Part shown: positions 18,248 to 28,354 of the stretch, piece after piece
Numbering within the stretch: the stretch's first letter is position 1
Layout: every line of letters starts with the position of its first letter
NCBI GenBank assembly: GCA_946411565.1
Contig: CAMKEM010000002.1
Location: 62,001 to 126,000 of the forward strand
Reading direction: 5' to 3'
DNA: 64,000 nucleotides
From: an uncultured Prevotellaceae bacterium
GTDB taxonomy: Bacteria; Bacteroidota; Bacteroidia; Bacteroidales; Bacteroidaceae
Program-made: the position numbers and the translations under genes
Notes under the pieces: generated by a model
Seen by the model: only the letters and a program-made list of their open reading frames with translations
What the model was told of the DNA's origin: nothing
Database searches by the model: none

Positions 18248-20641
18248 ATGAAAAAAGTATTACTAATTTTGTTAGCCGTGTTTTCATTTAACGCAGTTAA
18301 TGCGGAGATTACATGGAGTCTGTCAGATGATGGCACATTGACCATATCAGGAACAGATATGCCTTATTATTATTACAGTAGTGCTCCTTGGAACTCCCAA
18401 CGAGACAAAATCAAGAAAATCATAATAGAAAATGGAGTTACGAATATTGGAGCTGGGGCTTTCGAAGAATGTAAAAATCTCACATCAGTCACAATCCCTA
18501 ATTCCGTAACAAGTATTAATTATGATGCTTTCGACGGCTGTTCTGCTCTTACATCAATCACTATACCTAACTCTGTGACTAATATTGGAGGTGGATCTTT
18601 CGACGGTTGTTCTGGACTAACTGCAATCATAGTAGAAAAAGGAAATACAATATATGATAGCAGAGATAACTGCAATGCAATAATTGAGACAAATTCAAAC
18701 AGCTTGATTTTAGGGTGTAAGAATACCGTTATCCCTAACTCTGTGACAAATATTGAAGGTGGCGCTTTCAAAGATTGCTCTGAACTAACAACAATCATTA
18801 TACCTAATTCTGTGATGAGTATTGGAGGTGGAACTTTCTCTGGTTGCTCCAGACTAACAACAATCACTTTACCTAACTCCGTAACGAGTGTTGGAGAGTC
18901 GGTTTTCCGTGATTGTAATAATCTCACAGCAATCACTATACCTAATTCTGTAACAAATATTGGAAGTAGTGCTTTTGCAAGATGCACAAATCTTAAATCA
19001 ATCAATATCCCAGAGTCTGTGACGACTATTGGATCTGAAGCTTTCCTTGATTGCTCAGGACTAACAGCAATCACTATACCTAACTCTGTAACAGACATTG
19101 AAAGTAGGGCTTTTGAAGGATGTTCTAATCTCACAGCGATCACTATACCTGAGTCCGTAAAAAATATTGGATATGGAATTTTCTCTAATTGCTCTAATCT
19201 TACATCAATTACTGTAGAAAAAAGAAATTTCTATTATGATAGTAGGAATAATTGTAACGCAATAATAAAGACATATTCAAATACATTAATTGCAACGTGT
19301 AAGACTACCGTTATACCTAACTCTGTGACGAGTATTGAAGATGACGCTTTCAGAGCTTGCTCTGGTCTTACATCTATCACTATTCCTAACTCTGTGACAA
19401 GTATAGGATTTTATGCTTTCGTTGGTTGCTCTGATCTCAAATCAGTAACTATCCCTAATTCTGTTACATATATTGGATGGGGATCTTTTGCTAATTGCTC
19501 AAGTCTCACATCAATCACTATCCCAAACTCTGTGACGTCAATTGACCGAGAGGCCTTCTATGGATGCTCTGGTCTCACATCAATCGAGATCCCAGAGTCT
19601 GTTCTTTCTATTCAAGAAATGGCTTTTGCCAATTGCACTGGGCTTACATCAATCACCATCCCAGCTTCCGTATCGGGTTTTCATGATTATGTTTTCGCAG
19701 GTTGCACCGGTCTCAAATCTATTACTTGTGCATCAACCACCCCTCCAACTTGTCGGGATTACTGGAGTGGAGAACCTGCCTTATATTGCTTTGATTATGT
19801 AAACAAATCAATCCCTGTATATGTCCCTGCTAATAGCATCGATGAATACAAAAATGCTAATATATGGAAAGACTTTACCAATATACAAGCAATTCCTGAC
19901 ACTTATACTCTAACAGATGGTACACCATACGACAACTTTTTACAAGTTGATGGATGTGACATTTCCTATACTCGCACATTCAACAATACCTCTTGGCAGG
20001 CTCTCTATATTCCATTCTCTTTGAACTATGCCGATTGGAAGAATGATTTCGAAGTGGCTTATATCAATGGTATTCGCCAGCAGGACACAAATGATGATGG
20101 TGTTATTGATAAAACCATAATTGATGTTATAAAGATAAAGGAGGGTTCTCTTATTCCAAATACGCCTTATCTCATAAAGGCAAAGAAAAAGGGAACTAAA
20201 ACTCTTTCTGCGACAGGTGCAACTCTCTATGGGGCTAAGGTTAATAGCATAGATTGCTCTACTACACTTGCCAAATATACTTTCAAAGGCACATACAACA
20301 CAATTTCTGCTGCAACCTTGATAGACAACCAATATTATGCTATGGGTGGCGGCTCCCTCATTATGACCGATGGCACAAGTGACCTTAACCCATATCGTTG
20401 GTATATGAATATAGAGGCTCGCAGTCCGTTGTATAACGTAAGCAATACTGCAAAGACTATCGTATTTAATGTACTTGACGAAGAAGGTAATACGACTGGC
20501 ATCAATGAATCACGAATGATGAATGACGAACTACCTAACAACGAATCACCAGTTTACGATTTAAATGGTAGAAAGGTAAATGAGAAGACCTTAAAGCCAG
20601 GTATGTATATTAAGAATGGAAAGAAGTTTGTTGTAAAATAA
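18248..20641 (+). CDS. BspA-like leucine-rich repeat (LRR_5) surface protein
   Basis: Signal peptide; many ~23-aa repeats of the type LTSITIPNSVTSIGxxAFxGCSG; C-terminal VYDLNGRKVNEKTLKPGMYIKNGKKFVVK. Confidence 0.93.
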   Translation: MKKVLLILLAVFSFNAVNAEITWSLSDDGTLTISGTDMPYYYYSSAPWNSQRDKIKKIIIENGVTNIGAGAFEECKNLTSVTIPNSVTSINYDAFDGCSALTSITIPNSVTNIGGGSFDGCSGLTAIIVEKGNTIYDSRDNCNAIIETNSNSLILGCKNTVIPNSVTNIEGGAFKDCSELTTIIIPNSVMSIGGGTFSGCSRLTTITLPNSVTSVGESVFRDCNNLTAITIPNSVTNIGSSAFARCTNLKSINIPESVTTIGSEAFLDCSGLTAITIPNSVTDIESRAFEGCSNLTAITIPESVKNIGYGIFSNCSNLTSITVEKRNFYYDSRNNCNAIIKTYSNTLIATCKTTVIPNSVTSIEDDAFRACSGLTSITIPNSVTSIGFYAFVGCSDLKSVTIPNSVTYIGWGSFANCSSLTSITIPNSVTSIDREAFYGCSGLTSIEIPESVLSIQEMAFANCTGLTSITIPASVSGFHDYVFAGCTGLKSITCASTTPPTCRDYWSGEPALYCFDYVNKSIPVYVPANSIDEYKNANIWKDFTNIQAIPDTYTLTDGTPYDNFLQVDGCDISYTRTFNNTSWQALYIPFSLNYADWKNDFEVAYINGIRQQDTNDDGVIDKTIIDVIKIKEGSLIPNTPYLIKAKKKGTKTLSATGATLYGAKVNSIDCSTTLAKYTFKGTYNTISAATLIDNQYYAMGGGSLIMTDGTSDLNPYRWYMNIEARSPLYNVSNTAKTIVFNVLDEEGNTTGINESRMMNDELPNNESPVYDLNGRKVNEKTLKPGMYIKNGKKFVVK

Positions 20642-20652
20642 GCTAAAGGAAT

Positions 20653-20802
20653 ATGGGAAAGAAATATATAAAGCCAGAACTTCGTCCAAAGGAGTTAAGA
20701 AAGCATTTGCTCACGACGGAAAGCGATCTTTATGTCGGAGGCAAAGGCAGATTAGATGCCAAAGAATATTCTACGAATTTCTTCGAAGAAGATGAAGAAT
20801 AA
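20653..20802 (+). CDS. small hypothetical protein (49 aa)
   Basis: MGKKYIKPELRPKELRKHLLTTESDLYVGGKGRLDAKEYSTNFFEEDEE; 11 bp after the BspA-like gene. Confidence 0.55.
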   Translation: MGKKYIKPELRPKELRKHLLTTESDLYVGGKGRLDAKEYSTNFFEEDEE

Positions 20803-20845
20803 TACAATTTGATTCATAGATAAGTTTTCTGCATCTATGTTTTAG

Positions 20846-20878
20846 AAAGAGAGCGTCTCGCGATAGACGCTCTCTTTT
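20846..20878 (+). terminator. Rho-independent terminator
   Basis: AAAGAGAGCGTCT-CGCGAT-AGACGCTCTCTTTT. Confidence 0.8.
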
Positions 20879-21014
20879 CCATATACAAAACAGATATCCC
20901 AATGTTTTTTAATAAAAACGTAAGAAAAACATATTTGTCACCTATTATAGCCCCTTCTTTTGTTAAAATATCTAAAAATATTTCTATATAATAAGGTGTA
21001 CGCAATTTTTTGTT

Positions 21015-21022
21015 TACTTTTG
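21015..21022 (+). promoter_or_regulatory. TAnnTTTG promoter element of topA (TACTTTTG)
   Basis: 30 bp upstream of the ATG at 21052. Confidence 0.55.
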
Positions 21023-21051
21023 CGCCTCAAAAGAACAAACATAGAAATATT

Positions 21052-23373
21052 ATGCAAGAAAACTTGGTAATTGTGGAGAGCCCGGCTAAGGCTAAGACCA
21101 TTGAGAAATTCCTTGGCAAGGACTATAAAGTGATGTCCAGTTATGGACACATCCGCGATCTGAAGAAGAAGGAAATAAGCATTGATCTCGACACCCTCAT
21201 GCCGGTATATGAAATACCTGATGAGAAGAAGCGTGTTGTGAACGATCTCAAGGCTAATGCCAAGAATGCAAAGAAGGTATGGCTGGCATCCGATGAGGAC
21301 CGCGAAGGAGAGGCTATCTCATGGCACCTTTGCGAAGTACTCGGACTTGACGAGAAGAAGACAAGTCGTATCGTGTTCCATGAGATTACAAAGAATGCTA
21401 TTCTTGAAGCTATTCAGCATCCACGCCAGTTGGATATGAACCTTACCAACGCACAGCAGGCACGTCGTGTACTGGATCGCCTTGTAGGTTTCAATCTCTC
21501 ACCAGTACTTTGGCGCAAGGTTAAGCCATCCCTCTCTGCAGGTCGTGTGCAGAGTGTAGCTGTTCGTCTTATAGTAGAGCGTGAGCGCGAGATACAGGCG
21601 TTCAAGTCTGAGCCATACTTCCGCATTAATGCAATCTTTGCCGTTAAGGATGCCTCAGGCAATACAAGCGAGATACGTGCTGAGCTTGACAAGCGCTTCA
21701 CATCACACGAGGATGCCGTTGCTTTCCTTGAGAAATGTCGCAAGGCCAAGTTTACTATCAGTTCTATAAGCAAGAAGCCTCTCAAGCGCACCCCAGCACC
21801 TCCTTTCACAACCTCTACCCTTCAACAGGAGGCAGCAAGAAAGCTCGGTTTCACCGTGTCACAGACCATGATGGTTGCCCAGCATCTCTATGAAAACGGT
21901 CACATCACATACATGCGTACCGACTCTGTGAACCTCTCACAGCTCTGCATCAACACATCAAAGGAGACTGTAATCAAAATGTACGGCGAAGAATACAGCA
22001 AGCCACGCAATTACAGCACTCACACCAAGGGAGCACAGGAAGCCCACGAGGCTATCCGCCCTACATATATGGCTAACACCTCAATCGAGGGTACACTTCA
22101 GGAGCGTCGTCTCTATGAACTTATCTGGAAGCGCACAGCAGCTACACAGATGGCTGATGCCCAGATTGAGAAGACAACCGTGAACATCAGCGTTTCTGAT
22201 ACAGACGAACAGTTCATAGCAACTGGCGAGGTTGTGGTCTTTGATGGTTTCCTCAAGGTATATCGCGAGTCTGACGGTGACGATGATAACGACAAGAACA
22301 GCGAGGAGGCAGGTTCTATGCCAGCTTCAATGAAGGAAGGTGACACAATCGAGCGAGTACAGATTACATCACTTGAGCGTGCATCAATGGGTCCTATCCG
22401 CTATACTGAGGCATCACTCGTTCATAAGCTTGAAGAACTCGGCATTGGTCGTCCTTCTACATACGCCCCTACAATCTCTACCATTCAGCAGCGCGAATAC
22501 GTTCAGAAGGGCGATAAGAAAGGCGAGGAGCGCGAATATACAATTGATACCCTCAAAGGCAATAGCATCAAGGCTTCAAAGAAGACCGAAATGGTAGGCT
22601 CAGAGAAGGGCAAGCTCCTTCCTACTGATATAGGAATCGTGGTAAATGACTTCCTCATGGAGTATTTCCCTGGCATCATGGACTATAACTTCACAGCTAA
22701 TGTCGAGGAGAAATTTGATAGCATTGCCGAGGGTAAGGAGAACTGGTCAAAGATGCTCAAGGACTTCTACAAAGGCTTTGCACCAGAGGTAGAGAAGACA
22801 ATCAACTCACGTTCTGAGCACAAGGCTGGTGAGCGCGTTCTCGGTGAAGATCCTAAGAGCCACAAGCCTGTATCTGTAAAAATTGGTCGTTTCGGACCTG
22901 TTGTGCAGATTGGTAGTGCAGAAGACGAGGAGAAGCCACGCTTCGCACAACTTCCTAAGGATAAGAGTCTTGAAACAATCACTCTCGAAGAGGCACTTGA
23001 ACTTTTCCGTCTGCCTCGCACACTTGACGAGTTTGAGGGTGAGACTATCACAATCGGCGCAGGTCGTTTTGGTCCATACGTACAGCACAACCGCAAGTAC
23101 GTTTCTATCCCTAAGGACATGGATCCTCTCACCATCACCCGTGAACAGGCTATCGAACTTATTGAGAAGAGCCGCGATCAGGAGAAACAGCGTCATGTGA
23201 AGACCTTCGAGGAAGATGCAGAACTTGAGGTGATGAATGGTCGCTATGGCCCATACATCTGCTACAAGGGCAAGAACTACCGTATGCCGAAGAACATGCA
23301 CGAGCGTGCCGCTGAACTTACATACGCAGAGTGTATGGAAATCGTTGAAACGCCGGTAAAAACCAAGAAATGA
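21052..23373 (+). CDS. topA: DNA topoisomerase I
   Basis: LVIVESPAKAKTIEKFLGKDYKVMSSYGHIRDL; ITYMRTDSVNLS; C-terminal zinc-free repeats. Confidence 0.95.
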   Translation: MQENLVIVESPAKAKTIEKFLGKDYKVMSSYGHIRDLKKKEISIDLDTLMPVYEIPDEKKRVVNDLKANAKNAKKVWLASDEDREGEAISWHLCEVLGLDEKKTSRIVFHEITKNAILEAIQHPRQLDMNLTNAQQARRVLDRLVGFNLSPVLWRKVKPSLSAGRVQSVAVRLIVEREREIQAFKSEPYFRINAIFAVKDASGNTSEIRAELDKRFTSHEDAVAFLEKCRKAKFTISSISKKPLKRTPAPPFTTSTLQQEAARKLGFTVSQTMMVAQHLYENGHITYMRTDSVNLSQLCINTSKETVIKMYGEEYSKPRNYSTHTKGAQEAHEAIRPTYMANTSIEGTLQERRLYELIWKRTAATQMADAQIEKTTVNISVSDTDEQFIATGEVVVFDGFLKVYRESDGDDDNDKNSEEAGSMPASMKEGDTIERVQITSLERASMGPIRYTEASLVHKLEELGIGRPSTYAPTISTIQQREYVQKGDKKGEEREYTIDTLKGNSIKASKKTEMVGSEKGKLLPTDIGIVVNDFLMEYFPGIMDYNFTANVEEKFDSIAEGKENWSKMLKDFYKGFAPEVEKTINSRSEHKAGERVLGEDPKSHKPVSVKIGRFGPVVQIGSAEDEEKPRFAQLPKDKSLETITLEEALELFRLPRTLDEFEGETITIGAGRFGPYVQHNRKYVSIPKDMDPLTITREQAIELIEKSRDQEKQRHVKTFEEDAELEVMNGRYGPYICYKGKNYRMPKNMHERAAELTYAECMEIVETPVKTKK

Positions 23374-23900
23374 AGCGAATAATCCTTATCGGCTATATGG
23401 GAGCCGGAAAGACTACCGTTGGCAAGCAACTCGCCAAGGATCTCGGTCTCCCTTTCTACGACCTCGACTGGTATATTGAGAGTCGTATGCGCAAGAAGAT
23501 ATCAGAAATCTTCAAAGAGCGCGGTGAGGAAGGTTTCCGCATCATTGAGCGGAATATGCTTCACGAGGTGGCAGAGTTCGAAGATGTAGTCATCAGCTGT
23601 GGCGGTGGCACTCCATGCTTCTTCGATAATATGGAGTATATGAATAGTAACTCTGATGTCATCTACCTCAAGGCAACTCCAGAGGTGCTCTACGCTCATT
23701 TACAGATGGGTAGATCGGTACGCCCTCTTATTGCCAACAAGACAAAGGACGAACTCCTCGCCTTCATCAAAGAACAGCTTGCATATCGTGAGCAATTCTA
23801 TCTGAAGGCAAAGCATGTTCTGGACGTAACCCTCATGGAGAGTCCGGAGAAAATATCTATCTCTGTTGAAAAAGCAAAAGAACTAATTGAACAGAAATGA
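23370..23900 (+). CDS. aroK: shikimate kinase
   Basis: IILIGYMGAGKTTVGKQLAKDL; ATGA overlap with topA. Confidence 0.93.
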   Translation: MKRIILIGYMGAGKTTVGKQLAKDLGLPFYDLDWYIESRMRKKISEIFKERGEEGFRIIERNMLHEVAEFEDVVISCGGGTPCFFDNMEYMNSNSDVIYLKATPEVLYAHLQMGRSVRPLIANKTKDELLAFIKEQLAYREQFYLKAKHVLDVTLMESPEKISISVEKAKELIEQK

Positions 23901-25789
23901 AGAAATGGACGATAGAAGACTCTAAGGAGATCTACAACATCAAAGGTTGGGGTGTTAACTTCTTCGGTGTTAACGAGAAAGGTCATGTGTATGTTACGCC
24001 AAAGAAGAATAACGTCCAGGTGGATTTGAAGGAAGTAGTCGATGAACTGGCTGCTGCCCATATCTCCGCACCTCTGCTGCTTCGTTTCCCTGACATCCTC
24101 GATACTCGTATCCAGTCAACGGCAGCATGTTTCGAGAAGGCCACCAAGGAGTATAACTTCAAGGGTGACCACTATATCGTGTTCCCTATCAAGGTGAACC
24201 AGATGCGACCTGTCGTTGAGGAGATCATCTCGCATGGTGCAAAGTATAACATCGGACTTGAGGCTGGTTCTAAGCCAGAGCTTCATGCCGTTCTTGCGCA
24301 GCACATGGATTCTGACTCTATCGTGATCTGTAACGGTCACAAGGACCAGAACTTCATCGAGATGGCTCTGCTTGCCCAGAAGATGGGTAAGCGTCTTTTC
24401 CTCGTCATTGAGAAGCTTCCTGAGCTTCGTATCATAGCAGAAACAGCCGCAAAGCTCAACGTGCGTCCTAACCTCGGCATACGTATCAAACTTGCTTCTT
24501 CTGGTGCAGGAAAGTGGCAAGAGAGCGGTGGTGATGCCTCAAAGTTCGGTCTTAACTCATCTGAGCTTCTTCTCGCACTTGAGATGCTTGATCAGATGGG
24601 ACTTCGTGACTGTCTGAAGCTTATCCATTTCCATATCGGTTCACAGATTACCAAGATTCGTCGTATCTCAACAGCTCTTCGTGAGGCTGCCCAGTACTAT
24701 GTACAGTTGCACCAGATGGGCTTCGGTATTGAGTTCGTGGATTGTGGTGGCGGACTTGGCGTTGACTATGACGGAACACGTTCAAGTAACTCAGAGTCTT
24801 CCGTAAACTACTCTATTCAGGAGTATGTAAACGACTGTGTATATACCTTCGTTGATGCAGCCGACAAGAATGATATTCCCCACCCTACCCTTATCTCTGA
24901 GGGTGGACGTTCACTTGCAGCACATCATTCTGTTCTTATCCTTGACGTTCTTGAAAGCGTTAGTGCCCCACAGATGCCAGAGGATTTCCAGCCAGGTGAG
25001 AATGATCATCAGCTTGTTCACGATCTCACAGAGATCTGGGATAAGCTCTCTATTCGCTCCATGCTTGAGGACTGGCATGATGCAGAGGATATTCGCGAAG
25101 AGGCTCTTGATCTCTTCCGTCATGGTATCATCGACCTTAAGACTCGTGCACAGATTGAGTCTCTTTATTGGGCTATAACACATGAGGTTTCAGAACTGGC
25201 ACATCATCAGAAGCACGTTCCTGATGAGCTTCGCAGTCTTGATAAGCAGATGGCAGATAAGTATTTCTGCAACTTCTCTCTCTTCCAGAGTATGCCAGAC
25301 TCATGGGGTATTGACCAGCTCTTCCCTATCATGCCTATCCAGCGACTTGACGAACAGCCAACACGCTCGGCACAGATTCAGGATATTACCTGCGATTCTG
25401 ACGGTAAGGTGGCTACATACGTCAATGGAGGTCAGCAGACAAGCTACATACCATTGCATCCTGTGAAGCATGGCGAGCATTATTATATAGGTGTATTCCT
25501 CGTCGGAGCATATCAGGAGATTCTCGGCAATATGCACAATCTCTTCGGAGATACCAATGCCGTTCATATCTCTGTTGATGACAACGGCTATCACATTGAC
25601 AAGACTATCGATGGCGAGACCGTTGCCGATGTACTTGAATATGTTCAGTACTCACCAAAGAACCTCGTACGTCGTCTTGAGATCTGGGTAGCAAAGTCTG
25701 TTAAGGAAGGAAAGATCACGCTCGAAGAGGGTAAGGAATTTATCTCCAACTATAGAGCTGGCCTCTATGGTTACACCTATCTCGAATAA
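23897..25789 (+). CDS. speA: biosynthetic arginine decarboxylase
   Basis: FPIKVNQMRPVVEEI PLP-lysine motif; LIHFHIGSQITKIRRI; ATGA overlap with aroK. Confidence 0.95.
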   Translation: MKKWTIEDSKEIYNIKGWGVNFFGVNEKGHVYVTPKKNNVQVDLKEVVDELAAAHISAPLLLRFPDILDTRIQSTAACFEKATKEYNFKGDHYIVFPIKVNQMRPVVEEIISHGAKYNIGLEAGSKPELHAVLAQHMDSDSIVICNGHKDQNFIEMALLAQKMGKRLFLVIEKLPELRIIAETAAKLNVRPNLGIRIKLASSGAGKWQESGGDASKFGLNSSELLLALEMLDQMGLRDCLKLIHFHIGSQITKIRRISTALREAAQYYVQLHQMGFGIEFVDCGGGLGVDYDGTRSSNSESSVNYSIQEYVNDCVYTFVDAADKNDIPHPTLISEGGRSLAAHHSVLILDVLESVSAPQMPEDFQPGENDHQLVHDLTEIWDKLSIRSMLEDWHDAEDIREEALDLFRHGIIDLKTRAQIESLYWAITHEVSELAHHQKHVPDELRSLDKQMADKYFCNFSLFQSMPDSWGIDQLFPIMPIQRLDEQPTRSAQIQDITCDSDGKVATYVNGGQQTSYIPLHPVKHGEHYYIGVFLVGAYQEILGNMHNLFGDTNAVHISVDDNGYHIDKTIDGETVADVLEYVQYSPKNLVRRLEIWVAKSVKEGKITLEEGKEFISNYRAGLYGYTYLE

Positions 25790-25831
25790 CCACCGTTCCC
25801 TGCGTTTCTCCGCAAGGCTAAAACAAAGAAA

Positions 25832-26632
25832 ATGAAGAAAATAACAATAGTAAAGGTAGGAGGTGCAGTAGTTGAGGATGCTGCTCAGCTTGATGCACTT
25901 CTCGATAACTTCAGCAAGATTGAAGGTCCAAAGATTCTCGTACACGGAGGTGGTCGTCGTGCCACAAAAGTAGCAGCATCTCTTGGTATAGAGAGTGTTA
26001 TGGTAGGCGGTCGCCGCGTAACCGATGCCCAGATGCTTGAAGTTGTGACAATGGTATATGGCGGTCTTGTAAACAAGAACCTTGTAGCTAAGCTTCAGGC
26101 TAATAAGGTCAACGCTATTGGTCTCACAGGCGCAGATATGGACATTATCCGTTCACACAAGCGTCCTTTGAAGAAGATGGAAGTTGACGGCGAAGAGAAG
26201 ATGGTTGATTTCGGCTATGTAGGCGATGTGGATCGTGCAGACGGCAAGGCACTCGCAAGTCTCATACAGCAGGGCGTAGTACCTGTAATCGCTCCTCTCA
26301 CGCACGATGGCGAGGGAAATATCCTCAACACTAACGCAGACACTATGGCTTCTGAGACAGCCAAGGCTCTCGCAGCAGAAGGCTATGAGACAACGCTCAT
26401 CTATTCTTTTGAGAAGAAAGGCGTGCTCAGCAACCCTGATGACGATGATAGCGTCATCCCAACCATCAACCACGCAGATTTCGAGCGTTACAAGGCTGAC
26501 GGCACAATCTCTGGCGGTATGCTGCCTAAGATTGAGAATGCCCTTGCAGCAGTTGATGCAGGCGTTTCAAGGGTTATCATCACCCTCGCTACAGCCATTG
26601 ACGGCAATCACGGCACTATCATCAGCAAGTAA
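25832..26632 (+). CDS. argB: acetylglutamate kinase
   Basis: KVGGAVVEDA, VHGGGRRATKVAASLGI, LNTNADTMASETAKAL, GGMLPKIENAL. Confidence 0.9.
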   Translation: MKKITIVKVGGAVVEDAAQLDALLDNFSKIEGPKILVHGGGRRATKVAASLGIESVMVGGRRVTDAQMLEVVTMVYGGLVNKNLVAKLQANKVNAIGLTGADMDIIRSHKRPLKKMEVDGEEKMVDFGYVGDVDRADGKALASLIQQGVVPVIAPLTHDGEGNILNTNADTMASETAKALAAEGYETTLIYSFEKKGVLSNPDDDDSVIPTINHADFERYKADGTISGGMLPKIENALAAVDAGVSRVIITLATAIDGNHGTIISK

Positions 26633-26711
26633 AAAAGAAGAGCTTTTTCTGCGTATAGCCACCGTTTTCTGCGCTTCTCCGCAAAATCAAATGCAAAAAT
26701 AAGTTAAAAAC

Positions 26712-26739
26712 AAAGGGCAAATGTAACTTTTGCCCTTTT
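26712..26739 (+). terminator. Rho-independent terminator after argB
   Basis: AAAGGGCAAATGTAACTTTTGCCCTTTT. Confidence 0.7.
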
Positions 26740-26765
26740 ATTATAGTCTATCAATCAGAGCACAG

Positions 26766-27287
26766 ATGAAGAATATCAGTTTCAAGACCGACGTACTTCC
26801 AATGAAGGACAAGCTCTTCAGGCTTGCCTTCCGCATCACGCTCAACCAACAGGATGCTGAGGATGTTGTGCAGGAGACGCTGATAAAAATCTGGAACCGC
26901 CACGATCAATGGGACGAGATAGAATCCCTCGAAGGCTGGGCGTTGACAATAGCGCGAAACATGGCGCTTGATGTTCTTCGTAAGCAAGACATTCACCGCA
27001 CAGTATCTTTGGACGAACCACTATCCTCTAACACCCATAACCTATCACACACTACTCATACCCCGTATGAGCAGATGATGGAAAAGGAACGTATCGCAAT
27101 GGTTCGCGACTTGATGAACTCTCTACCCGAGAAACAGCGTACAGCTATGCAGCTACGTGATTTTGAGGATAAGTCGTACAAGGAAATCGCCGCTATCATG
27201 CAGATAAGCGAAGACCAAGTGAAGATAAACATCTTCCGAGCACGACAATTCATCAAGAAAAGTTATGATTCACTACAAAACAGTTAA
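26766..27287 (+). CDS. ECF-type RNA polymerase sigma factor
   Basis: QDAEDVVQETLIKIWNRHDQWDEIESLEGWALTIARNMALD; LPEKQRTAMQLRDFEDKSYKEIAAIMQISEDQVKINIFRARQFIK. Confidence 0.9.
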   Translation: MKNISFKTDVLPMKDKLFRLAFRITLNQQDAEDVVQETLIKIWNRHDQWDEIESLEGWALTIARNMALDVLRKQDIHRTVSLDEPLSSNTHNLSHTTHTPYEQMMEKERIAMVRDLMNSLPEKQRTAMQLRDFEDKSYKEIAAIMQISEDQVKINIFRARQFIKKSYDSLQNS

Positions 27288-27328
27288 GTTTGATGCGGTC
27301 TCTCCGCATTGCTAAAAACAAAGACTAT

Positions 27329-27805
27329 ATGGACTATAAATACATCGAACAACTTTTAGAGCGCTACTTCAAGTGCGAGACCTCTCTCGAAGAGGAACGT
27401 ATCTTGCGCACATTCTTCTCACAGAAGGACGTGCCGGTGACTCTGTTGCCTTATCGCGACTTGTTCATGTATGAGCAGTCTGGCATGGAAGAAGCGCACC
27501 TCAGCTCTGATTTCGACGAGCGTATGCTTGCTCTCATCGACGATGAGCCAAAGCATGTTAAGGCACGCACAATAACCATGCAAAGCCGTCTCCGCCCACT
27601 CTACAAGGCAGCCGCAGTAGTAGGTATCATCCTCTCTCTCGGACTTGCAGCACAGATGCCATACCAGCGCGAGGCACTTCAGGACGCACAGCAGTTCGCT
27701 GCTTCTCACACAAAGGATTCAATCACCATCAACACAGCCAACAGCGTAGCGATGGCAGATTCATCAAAGATTGACTCCACCAAAGCGTCCACATTAGTAA
27801 GATAA
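27329..27805 (+). CDS. hypothetical membrane protein, putative anti-sigma partner
   Basis: Directly follows the ECF sigma gene; YIEQLLERYFKCETSLEEERILRTFF plus one TM (AAVVGIILSLGLAAQ). Confidence 0.6.
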   Translation: MDYKYIEQLLERYFKCETSLEEERILRTFFSQKDVPVTLLPYRDLFMYEQSGMEEAHLSSDFDERMLALIDDEPKHVKARTITMQSRLRPLYKAAAVVGIILSLGLAAQMPYQREALQDAQQFAASHTKDSITINTANSVAMADSSKIDSTKASTLVR

Positions 27806-27890
27806 TTTCTAAGCTTTTATCAAATAATTTTCTTGTTTACTAAAACTCAGTTGCGATAGCTTGTGAAAACTAATCCAACTGATTCCAGAT

Positions 27891-27961
27891 AAGTTGAAAG
27901 TTGCAGGCTTAAACCTCGGCTTTCAACTTTCTGCTATTTTGCAAAGTATACTTTGCAAAAT
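27891..27961. repeat. hairpin plus perfect 26-bp palindrome
   Basis: AAGTTGAAAG..CTTTCAACTT (27891-27929); ATTTTGCAAAGTATACTTTGCAAAAT (27936-27961). Confidence 0.8.
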
Positions 27962-28028
27962 CAAGCAAAAAGCAAGGAAACTTATAATGATTATCAAGTT
28001 TCTACTTGTTAATATGAAAGAATTTTCT

Positions 28029-28036
28029 TATTTTTG
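28029..28036 (+). promoter_or_regulatory. TAnnTTTG promoter element (TATTTTTG)
   Basis: CTTG-like -33 20 bp upstream; precedes the small ORF at 28079. Confidence 0.55.
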
Positions 28037-28078
28037 CGAATGACTAATAACTATAATTGACTAATAAACTACTTTAAT

Positions 28079-28222
28079 ATGAAAGACGTTAACAATACCC
28101 AGCAAGCACAGGCTGAGTCAAAGCGTCTCAGCATCTGGCAAACACAACAATTAGTTCGTGATCAGGTCACGATGAACAGATGGTGCACAAATATGCGCCG
28201 CAACAATTTATTCACAAGGTAA
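28079..28222 (+). CDS. small hypothetical protein (47 aa)
   Basis: MKDVNNTQQAQAESKRLSIWQTQQLVRDQVTMNRWCTNMRRNNLFTR; own promoter; below the ORF-track cutoff. Confidence 0.55.
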   Translation: MKDVNNTQQAQAESKRLSIWQTQQLVRDQVTMNRWCTNMRRNNLFTR

Positions 28223-28313
28223 TATTGATACCTGTAATTTCTATTTCTCGTCTTTATTTCACTATCATTTTTCCTCATTTTTGAGGATAGAAAGCGAAAT
28301 AAAGGCGAAAATA

Positions 28314-28344
28314 TTTGTGCGTTTGAGAGAATTTATTAATTTTG
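28314..28344 (+). promoter_or_regulatory. Bacteroidetes-type promoter
   Basis: TTTG (28314-28317), 19 bp spacer, TAATTTTG (28337-28344); ATG at 28355. Confidence 0.7.
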
Positions 28345-28354
28345 CAGGCAAAAT

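Noticed and set aside
18520-19143. 207-aa antisense ORF in the BspA-like gene
   Set aside because: Antisense translation of the LRR coding repeats; periodicity comes from the sense protein.
22807-23301. Long antisense ORFs within topA (and similar ones in rnr, speA, murE)
   Set aside because: Entirely embedded antisense to well-supported CDSs; explained by codon bias.
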